Under the pieces are notes generated by a model. It was not told where the DNA came from. It saw only the letters and a list, made by a program, of their open reading frames with translations, and made no database searches. Below, one piece after another: positions 41,896-48,895 of a DNA stretch of 64,000 bases (its first letter is position 1; the number at the start of each line of letters is the position of its first letter). The translations under genes and the position numbers were made by a program. Source of the stretch: Chryseobacterium bernardetii (lineage in GTDB: Bacteria > Bacteroidota > Bacteroidia > Flavobacteriales > Weeksellaceae). The stretch lies in NCBI RefSeq assembly GCF_003815975.1, contig NZ_CP033932.1, forward strand, positions 2,268,501-2,332,500, given 5' to 3'.

Positions 41896-42309
41896 ATGGC
41901 AGAAAGAAATTCGAGAGGAATCTTAAAATTCAACAACGGAGAAGGTCAGAAATTATTAAAAATGAACTACAGCGTATCAAGATCAACAGACGTATCAGGA
42001 CGTGTAGCATCAGATCCTTCCAACGCATTGATCAAAGTTACAGTAGAAGCTACTGAAAAATCAGACATCCTGGAAAGCTTATTGAACGGAAAATATAAGC
42101 CAACAGTAGGAGAAATTGTTTTCAACAAATCTCACGAAGAAGGAACTCTGATCACTTTGAAATGGGAGAACGGATACGTTATCCAACACGAAGTAGACTT
42201 CGATGCTATAGACAGCAACAGTATGCTGATCAGCTTCGTAGTAAGTGCTGAAACTATCGACTACGGTACTTCTCAATACGCTGGACTGTGGCCTTCGGCA
42301 GGTAAATAA
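41896..42309 (+). CDS. tssD: T6SS tube protein TssD (Hcp-like), copy 2
   Basis: A 137-residue tube subunit whose protein sequence is identical to copy 3 at 48228; the two genes differ by only about six bases, all silent. Compared with copy 1 it diverges after residue ~75 (for example GEIVFNKS in place of GEITFNKS) and has a C-terminal SAGK. It lies just upstream of vgrG2, with its own promoter module and terminator, so tube and spike genes come as a pair. Confidence 0.92.
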   Translation: MAERNSRGILKFNNGEGQKLLKMNYSVSRSTDVSGRVASDPSNALIKVTVEATEKSDILESLLNGKYKPTVGEIVFNKSHEEGTLITLKWENGYVIQHEVDFDAIDSNSMLISFVVSAETIDYGTSQYAGLWPSAGK

Positions 42310-42343
42310 GCCTATTCATCATCTTAGTAAAAATAAAATTGGT

Positions 42344-42384
42344 ACAGGACAGTGCGCTCGAAAGAGTATGCTGTCCTGTTTTTT
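42344..42384 (+). terminator. Terminator of tssD2
   Basis: ACAGGACAG (42344-42352) pairs perfectly with CTGTCCTGT (42371-42379), followed by TTTTT. Confidence 0.8.
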
Positions 42385-42511
42385 CATAAAGATATTTAGA
42401 TATCAGGAATTCATATGAAAGGCAGATTTTGTAATTCGAACCGTATATTTTTTGATTCTGTTGCTGTAAAATCAGCAGTTTTTTTATTTTTTTAACTTAA
42501 ACACAGATATT

Positions 42512-44677
42512 ATGTTTCAGGATGACAAGACAATTAAAGTAGATAACCCAAAGACTGATATGATTAGCAGCAAAGAGGAGTTAAATAATGTAACGGAAAG
42601 CATTGCTAAAAAAGCTGAAGAAAAGGTAAGTAAAACGGGCAGTAAAGTGAAGAAAGCTGTAAAAGCCGGACAACAGGGTATCGGCGCTGCGCAGGGAGCT
42701 AATATGTTTATGAATCAGACTTTTGTTCCGAACAATCCTTCTGTAGTTGAAAATAAAGTGTGGGCCAAGCAGCCTACCTCAAAAATACACAATGCCGAAG
42801 CCATTCCCCAAAGTATTATCGCCGGAATAAATCGTGTGGTAAAACTGGATGTGGTTATTGAAGGGCAGATTATTAAGCATTTTAAACATTTTAAACTGGT
42901 ACAGAGTGCTGCCAGACATCATGAATTTAGCCTTACACTGGCTCATGACACACTGGGCAGTGCAGAAAATCATAACCTTCAGGAAGCACAGAATTTCCTG
43001 GGAAAAAGGATCACTGTTGTCTTTAAATATAAAGATATTCTACAAGGAGCGGAACGTAATTTTGTAGGAGTAGTTACAGAAGTAGGTTTCAGCCAGGAAA
43101 AAGGAAGCCTTGGAAATATTGTTCTTAAAGGGTACAGTCCTACCATATTGTTGGATGCGGCCCCTCATATTCAGAGTTTTGGGGGCAACCAGCCTATCAG
43201 TCTGAACAGTATTGCCTATCATGTAATTACCGAAGGGCTTGGACAGAATAAATTCGACTTCAGAGTAGATGCCCAGCATGGAAATGTTTCCTACAGCTCA
43301 CAATACGAAGAGACTCATTATAATTATCTTGCAAGAATTGCAGAAGCCTACGGTGAACAGTTTTATTATGATGGAGAAGTACTGCATTTCGGACAGCTTC
43401 CGCCGCAGGAAAAACCTGTGAAGCTTACCTATGGAAGTAGTGTAACTGACATTGCGATCAAAATGAAAGCCCAGCATGTAAGTCCTTCCTTTTATGGCTA
43501 TAACAGCAGTAAAAATGAGAAGATGACCGGTGGAAGCTCAAAAATCAATCATACTTCAGACATTGCAAGACGTGCCTACGAAATATCAGAAAAAACCTTT
43601 ACCACCCCATCCTTAAGAGTTGCACCCATAAAAGCCTCATCTTTTATGGATATTAATGCTTCCCAAAAGGGAACTGCCGGAAGTAAAGCTTCAGAAGTTT
43701 TCATCACTTCAGGAACTACTACCGTTCCCTTCTTATATCCGGGATGTACAGCAGATATTGAAATGCGTAAATCTGAAAGCAATGACACCTCTTATTTCAC
43801 CAAGCTTATGATTACTGAAGTTACCCATGAGGTAGATGCCAGAGGATATTATGATGGTAAGTTTGAGGCTATTGCTGCAGATACCGGCTTTATCCCACGT
43901 CCGGTATTTGAAACGCCAAAAGCTGAGGCCCAGTTTGCAAAAGTGGTTTCCAATACAGATCCCCAAAACCAGGGAAGAGTTCAGGTTCAGTTTGACTGGC
44001 AGAACGGACCGGATATCACAGAATTTATCCGTGTAATGTCTCCGGATGCAGGAAGCAGCGATAAAGTAAGCAAGAACCGTGGCTTTATGTCTATTCCTGA
44101 AGTGGGGGACCAGGTGATCGTCAACTTTGTACACCAGCACCCGGATCGCCCGTTTGTAATGGGAGGAATGTTTCATGGAGCCATTGGCGCCGGAGGAGGT
44201 GCTGGGAATAATGTGATGAGCTTTAGTGGAAGAAGCGGAGCTGAATTAAAATACGATAACGGGGCCGGATCTATGAACCTTAAAGATCAGGGAGGTGCCA
44301 ATATGTTCTTTGACGGAGCTGGAAATGTAGTACATAATGCTAATAATAACAGTACCAAAACCGTTGGTAATAATAAAACAGATAAAATTGGTAATAATAA
44401 GAAATTAGAAGTTGGATGTGATCATATTGCAGATGTTGGAAATACTCATAAAGTATCTGTAGGAGGAACAAACAGTGTATTTACAATGGATAATACGGGA
44501 ACTATTGATTTAACAGGAGTTAAGCAATTAAAACTTAAAGTAGGAAGTAGCGAGATTATAATTACACCAGACAAGATCTCAATCAATAGTCCTGAAGTAG
44601 ATATTATGGGAGGCGGAGCAACAGCTAATTTTAAGGGAAAAACAAAAATAACAGGAACGCAGGTAGATATTAATTAA
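42512..44677 (+). CDS. tssI: T6SS spike protein VgrG, copy 2, with N-terminal extension
   Basis: A 721-residue VgrG. The core (about 105-580) closely follows VgrG1 (HHEFSLTLAHDTLG, SSQYEETHYNYLARIAEAYG, VIVNFVHQHPDRPFVMGGMF). It differs at both ends. The first ~95 residues are a lysine-rich extension (EELNNVTESIAKKAEEKVSK) absent from VgrG1, and the tail from about 610 is an Asn/Lys-rich beta-helix needle (NNNSTKTVGNNKTDKIGNNK) in clearly AT-richer DNA from about 44,335. The tail DNA matches the composition of the following three cargo genes. Confidence 0.9.
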   Translation: MFQDDKTIKVDNPKTDMISSKEELNNVTESIAKKAEEKVSKTGSKVKKAVKAGQQGIGAAQGANMFMNQTFVPNNPSVVENKVWAKQPTSKIHNAEAIPQSIIAGINRVVKLDVVIEGQIIKHFKHFKLVQSAARHHEFSLTLAHDTLGSAENHNLQEAQNFLGKRITVVFKYKDILQGAERNFVGVVTEVGFSQEKGSLGNIVLKGYSPTILLDAAPHIQSFGGNQPISLNSIAYHVITEGLGQNKFDFRVDAQHGNVSYSSQYEETHYNYLARIAEAYGEQFYYDGEVLHFGQLPPQEKPVKLTYGSSVTDIAIKMKAQHVSPSFYGYNSSKNEKMTGGSSKINHTSDIARRAYEISEKTFTTPSLRVAPIKASSFMDINASQKGTAGSKASEVFITSGTTTVPFLYPGCTADIEMRKSESNDTSYFTKLMITEVTHEVDARGYYDGKFEAIAADTGFIPRPVFETPKAEAQFAKVVSNTDPQNQGRVQVQFDWQNGPDITEFIRVMSPDAGSSDKVSKNRGFMSIPEVGDQVIVNFVHQHPDRPFVMGGMFHGAIGAGGGAGNNVMSFSGRSGAELKYDNGAGSMNLKDQGGANMFFDGAGNVVHNANNNSTKTVGNNKTDKIGNNKKLEVGCDHIADVGNTHKVSVGGTNSVFTMDNTGTIDLTGVKQLKLKVGSSEIIITPDKISINSPEVDIMGGGATANFKGKTKITGTQVDIN

Positions 44678-44681
44678 TAGA

Positions 44682-45743
44682 ATGGAGCTTATTAAATACA
44701 AGATACAAAAAGGAGATACATTAAATTCTATAGCGGAAAGTCAAGGGATATCTGTTCAGGAACTTATTAATTTTCATAATGATAATTGTGGACTGACAAA
44801 TATTATTATAGGAAATACACTTCCTTTGCAACTTAATCATTTGATTATAAATGTGGAATCAATCAAAGATACTTTACATAAAACCCAGAATATTAAAGCA
44901 CTGAATTTTAATCATAAATCCAGATATCGTTGTGAACAACTGAATATTACTAGAGTAAACAATGAGGTTATTACAATGTCTGCAAATACTTATATAGAAT
45001 TTTTAGTTAAAAAGGTTGAGTACAGTAATATTTTTGATGTTGATGTAACTGATTTTACATTTAATGTTGATCCTGCGGTATTTGAGAAAGGCTTTGAATT
45101 CTCTCATAAATTTGAAAAAATAAAAAGCCCAATTACTGTTGAGGTATCAAAATATGGTACAGTTAACAGGATATACAACAGAGATGATATTGAAAAGCGA
45201 TGGATAAATTTCAGAGACTCTGAATTGATGAATGATGATGTGTTTAAGCAACTGTCTTCACAGGCTCCTGCTCAGGCAAAAGATGTTATTGATACTGGAA
45301 ATAAAGAGTTTTTGCAAGAAGAAAATTTTGCTAAAATGCTGGATAAAAATCTTTTTTATCATATCTTTTTTAGAGCTTTTCAAGGAGCTGGTCTTGAAAA
45401 TTACACGATAGACCAGTATTCACAGATCTTTCCAAATATCAATCTATCAACGGATGTTGTAAAGTCTCTGGTTAATGAGGATGAAAACTTAGCAACTTAC
45501 CGCCTGGTAGGAACACTAAACAGGGAGAATCTGTCTGAAGAAATTCTTACGGAAATGTATAACCAGATTTATAAACCTACTCTTAAATATAGCTATTCTG
45601 AATTTGACTTTGTATACCGGATAACCTATACGATAGATAAAAAATCTAACTTTATGACAGAAGGAAAGGCTTCAATTGCTGAAAAGGTGAAAAATAATTT
45701 TGAAATCATTACTGAATATAAAATTAAACAAGTAGAAGTATAA
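44682..45743 (+). CDS. LysM-domain protein of the vgrG2 module
   Basis: A 353-residue protein that starts five bases after vgrG2. Residues 4-50 are a LysM domain (KYKIQKGDTLNSIAESQGIS, then LTNIIIGNTLPL). There is no signal peptide, so a peptidoglycan role would need T6SS delivery; LysM proteins beside VgrG are often spike-cargo adaptors. The rest is unrecognised (FNVDPAVFEKGFEFSHKFEK in the middle). Base composition is AT-richer than in the T6SS core genes, which suggests that it came with the cargo. Confidence 0.68.
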   Translation: MELIKYKIQKGDTLNSIAESQGISVQELINFHNDNCGLTNIIIGNTLPLQLNHLIINVESIKDTLHKTQNIKALNFNHKSRYRCEQLNITRVNNEVITMSANTYIEFLVKKVEYSNIFDVDVTDFTFNVDPAVFEKGFEFSHKFEKIKSPITVEVSKYGTVNRIYNRDDIEKRWINFRDSELMNDDVFKQLSSQAPAQAKDVIDTGNKEFLQEENFAKMLDKNLFYHIFFRAFQGAGLENYTIDQYSQIFPNINLSTDVVKSLVNEDENLATYRLVGTLNRENLSEEILTEMYNQIYKPTLKYSYSEFDFVYRITYTIDKKSNFMTEGKASIAEKVKNNFEIITEYKIKQVEV

Positions 45744-45744
45744 T

Positions 45745-46314
45745 ATGCAGACGCAATATAGAATCGCTAATTTTAAAGTTTTACTGCTATCTATGCTGGC
45801 AATGGGAATATTGGTTGTAGTATTAATTTATTTTGCTCAAACATTCAGCTATACTGTTAACCAAACTTATTTTTTAATATTTGGACTGTCCTTACTGACA
45901 TTTATGATGGTCTATATTAATTTGAAATTTTCAAAATTAGTTTCATTTGAAATTATTAATAATAATATAAATATAATTGAAGATAATAAGAAGGTAGGCA
46001 TAAATAAAGATGATGTTATCGATTATAATTTCTATTTATTAACCCACAAAACAATGGGGTATTTATTGAGGATAAATACAAAAAATAAAGAGTATTTCTA
46101 TTGGATTGTCTGGGTTAATCTCCAGAAAATTACAGAAGAAGAAATAAATAATATTAAAAATTTACAGAAAGATATATCAGAGGTATTAATCACCAAGAAA
46201 TTAAAAAGAGGAATAGATTATTCTCTTATATTCCTTTCGTGGCTACCTTTCATATTGTTAGCATTGGGGCTATTAACTTTAGTATTGGGTATGTTTTATA
46301 TATTTTCTCTCTAA
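45745..46314 (+). CDS. Membrane protein of the vgrG2 module, possible immunity protein
   Basis: A 189-residue membrane protein: two hydrophobic helices near the N-terminus (about 10-32 and 41-58), a soluble middle rich in Asn, Ile and Lys, and another helix or helical pair at the end (about 155-187). It begins one base after the LysM gene stop. No family recognised. Its position between an adaptor-like gene and a large PAAR-like protein makes an immunity role possible but unproven. The gene is among the most AT-rich in the window. Confidence 0.55.
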   Translation: MQTQYRIANFKVLLLSMLAMGILVVVLIYFAQTFSYTVNQTYFLIFGLSLLTFMMVYINLKFSKLVSFEIINNNINIIEDNKKVGINKDDVIDYNFYLLTHKTMGYLLRINTKNKEYFYWIVWVNLQKITEEEINNIKNLQKDISEVLITKKLKRGIDYSLIFLSWLPFILLALGLLTLVLGMFYIFSL

Positions 46315-46383
46315 ATTAAATATTTTGCATAGTTGTATATGTATTGATTTTTTATGTTTTTATAATTAAAATAGTAAGAAGTT

Positions 46384-47727
46384 ATGGCTGTTTCATATAT
46401 CCCACAAGATAAAGTTTTTGCAGTATGTACATACCAGTTAAGTTCAGACCCGCAAAAGTTTTCGTTAAGCAGAAAAAAGGCAGATGTATATTATCAAAAT
46501 ACTAAACAACCTTTGCTGACAGTTGATGATAAAAATATTATGGTTGAGTTCACCTGCAAATCACCTGCAAATTTGGCAGGTACACTATTGGCTTTTGGTG
46601 CAGGGCTTATTGTAGGAGCTTTATTATTATCTAACCCTTTAGGTTGGGTTGCATTAGCTGCGGGAGGAGTTTTGTTAGCTTCTGGAGTTGTTGCGGCTGT
46701 TGTTGCAGCTAATCATAAATGTACCGACCCTCTGAATGGCGGACAATGGTTTTTAGCACATAATAGTGTCAAAATTAATGGAGCATCAGCTATTACCCGT
46801 TCCTCTATTCTAAAATGTAAAAAAGATGGTATCCTTACCCCTTTTTTTGATGAAGCATCTGCAAAAGCAGCAGCAAGTTCTATTGCCACAAAAAATAAAT
46901 GGGAACTGGGAATTAATGTTGTAGCTTCATTTGGTGCTGGATTTTTCCTTCCTAGCGCATTTGCTGGATTTGGAACGGCATCAGTTGGGATGAAAGTCTG
47001 GATGACAGTTGGGCGATTTGGAGTAGGATTTCTTGCTTTTAGTAGCATCAATTATGGGCTAAGAGGCGGAATAAGATGGGGACATGAGCACAATGGAGAT
47101 CTAAAAGATAATATTACTTATGATAATATGAATAATCATAAAGAAAATATTATTGATCCTAAGACCGGGAAAGCTGAAGAAACAGATATTGATGAAAATA
47201 AATACTGGGGTGCTCCTGCTAAACCTGATGATTTTACACAAGATTCCGAAGATCTTATTAAAGTAGAAAAAAACGGGGGAAAGTATAATATTACTATTCT
47301 TAGTAAAGTAACTAATGTTGTGACATCTTATTCAATTTATGCTGATAATAGAGATCTAATGAGACAATTGGATAAGTTGGAAGGTCTCAGCCGACCGGTT
47401 TTAAGAAATAACCCTCTGGCGAAAGAACTATTGAATGACTTAAATAGTGGTAAATATCCAGAATGGAAAAATTCTATAAGGTTCTATAATAACGGGAGAA
47501 TGACACCGAGTATGGTTGATGATGGAAGAACAGTGATAGCAGAAAATTTAAAATCAAGTCTTGGGAGTTTCAAGTCAAATTCTATACAAGGCGGGTTATT
47601 TTTAATACCATTTATAGGAACAATATTTTCAGAAGAAGCAAGGGTCGCATTAGCAGAAGGAATGGCTAATGATATGTCGGCTGAGCCTAATGGTAGTACT
47701 GTAGTTGCTAATACGTCTGTGGATTAA
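46384..47727 (+). CDS. PAAR-like (DUF4280-type) membrane-inserting T6SS cargo candidate
   Basis: A 447-residue protein. Its N-terminal half looks like a DUF4280-type PAAR-like tip: an early Cys (VFAVCTYQLSSD), a later CTDPLNGGQWFLAHNSVKIN and SSILKCKKDGILTPFF, a layout resembling the spike-tip family. This is split by a strongly hydrophobic hairpin (about 58-110). A second hydrophobic region (about 175-230) follows, and the C-terminal ~190 residues are soluble except for one hydrophobic stretch near residue 400. PAAR proteins with membrane segments usually carry toxins across membranes. No toxin family is recognised at the C-terminus. Confidence 0.6.
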   Translation: MAVSYIPQDKVFAVCTYQLSSDPQKFSLSRKKADVYYQNTKQPLLTVDDKNIMVEFTCKSPANLAGTLLAFGAGLIVGALLLSNPLGWVALAAGGVLLASGVVAAVVAANHKCTDPLNGGQWFLAHNSVKINGASAITRSSILKCKKDGILTPFFDEASAKAAASSIATKNKWELGINVVASFGAGFFLPSAFAGFGTASVGMKVWMTVGRFGVGFLAFSSINYGLRGGIRWGHEHNGDLKDNITYDNMNNHKENIIDPKTGKAEETDIDENKYWGAPAKPDDFTQDSEDLIKVEKNGGKYNITILSKVTNVVTSYSIYADNRDLMRQLDKLEGLSRPVLRNNPLAKELLNDLNSGKYPEWKNSIRFYNNGRMTPSMVDDGRTVIAENLKSSLGSFKSNSIQGGLFLIPFIGTIFSEEARVALAEGMANDMSAEPNGSTVVANTSVD

Positions 47728-48227
47728 GGGTGCTTATCCGGTAAAATTTGTAATCAATAATACAGATAAAATAAAAAAAGGATTCAGACTGCTTTTCTGA
47801 TAGAGTTACAATTCATCCCAATTAAAAGAAAAATAAATTTCAGAATCTATATTGGTATTCCCGTCATTAAATTATAAAAGATATTAGTTAAAGTGAGTCA
47901 TAATGAATCATCAAAGTCTGTAAATCACAGATGAGCTTTTAATGATTTTTAAACATTAACAAAGCAGCTTTTATAATATAGTATTTCTCTTTATGGTGTA
48001 ATAATTAATGTTTTATTGTAGTTTTTTAATTATGGTTAAAATATTTATTCATAATGGATTGTGTGGATGTTTAACTCAATTGTCGTAGAATTACGACATA
48101 AAATCGTAGAACTACTACAATTTTTCAGATTTCCTTCCAAAAGCTTTTTTTTCAAATTGAAGGGGGGTATCTTTGTCATACAATTATTCAATAACATAAA
48201 TATTACTAACGATTAAAATTTACGATC
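47728..48227. other. Intergenic region before tssD3
   Basis: About 500 bp. The first 300 bp show no convincing gene and no clear terminator; the DNA is as AT-rich as the preceding cargo genes and may hold decayed coding sequence. The tssD promoter module lies at 48085-48175. Confidence 0.55.
48085..48175 (+). promoter_or_regulatory. Conserved tssD promoter module, copy 3
   Basis: GTAGAATTACGAC (48085-48097, one change) and GTAGAACTACTAC (48106-48118) are again 21 bp apart. The -7 box TATCTTTG (48168-48175) starts 62 bp after the second site and 60 bp before the ATG. The DNA between these parts has diverged from copies 1 and 2 while the sites and spacing are kept, which argues for function. 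Confidence 0.78.
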
Positions 48228-48641
48228 ATGGCAGAAAGAAATTCAAGAGGAATCTTAAAATTCAACAACGGAGAAGGTCAGAAACTATTAAAAATGAACT
48301 ACAGCGTATCCAGATCAACAGACGTATCAGGACGTGTAGCATCAGATCCTTCCAACGCATTGATCAAAGTTACAGTAGAAGCTACTGAAAAATCAGACAT
48401 CCTGGAAAGCTTATTGAACGGAAAATATAAGCCAACAGTAGGAGAAATTGTTTTCAACAAATCTCACGAAGAAGGAACTCTGATCACTTTGAAATGGGAG
48501 AACGGATACGTTATCCAACACGAAGTAGACTTCGATGCTATAGACAGCAACAGTATGCTGATCAGCTTCGTAGTAAGTGCTGAAACTATCGACTACGGTA
48601 CTTCTCAGTACGCTGGACTTTGGCCTTCAGCAGGTAAATAA
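48228..48641 (+). CDS. tssD: T6SS tube protein TssD (Hcp-like), copy 3
   Basis: A 137-residue tube subunit with the same protein sequence as copy 2. The genes differ by about six silent changes, although their upstream regions have diverged. No vgrG or cargo gene follows it; after a terminator the next gene is polA. It is the last T6SS gene of the island in this window. Confidence 0.92.
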   Translation: MAERNSRGILKFNNGEGQKLLKMNYSVSRSTDVSGRVASDPSNALIKVTVEATEKSDILESLLNGKYKPTVGEIVFNKSHEEGTLITLKWENGYVIQHEVDFDAIDSNSMLISFVVSAETIDYGTSQYAGLWPSAGK

Positions 48642-48672
48642 TCCGGCACAACAAAACTTAAAAAAACTAATG

Positions 48673-48710
48673 GAACAGTATGCTCATAGAGTGTACTGTT
48701 CTGTTTTTTT
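48673..48710 (+). terminator. Terminator of tssD3
   Basis: GAACAGTATGCTC (48673-48685) and the segment 48689-48701 pair at 11 of 13 positions, followed by a T tract (TTTTTTT). Confidence 0.75.
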
Positions 48711-48872
48711 ATCCAATAGGCAGTAAGTATGTAACCCTCTTAAAAACATGTTTTTCATATCCCCAATAGCAAGCTTTTCTCTACAGGTGAATAGTGAATT
48801 CACGACCTCGTATTTTGAATCCCCAATCTCATAACCCAGTTCTAAAACTAGCAACTTATCCTCCTATTTTCT

Positions 48873-48880
48873 TATATTTG
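48873..48880 (+). promoter_or_regulatory. -7 box of polA
   Basis: TATATTTG, an exact -7 match, only 15 bp before the polA ATG at 48896. The 5' untranslated leader would be fewer than about 12 bases. Confidence 0.55.
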
Positions 48881-48895
48881 TTCATTATAGATAAT

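Noticed and set aside
29880..48200. tssD copies as part of a transposable element
   Set aside because: The repeated units contain only promoter plus tssD, with no transposase, terminal inverted repeats or target duplications visible.
48794..48895. 34-residue N-terminal extension of DNA polymerase I
   Set aside because: The extension overlaps the -7 promoter box; the family starts at ATG 48896.
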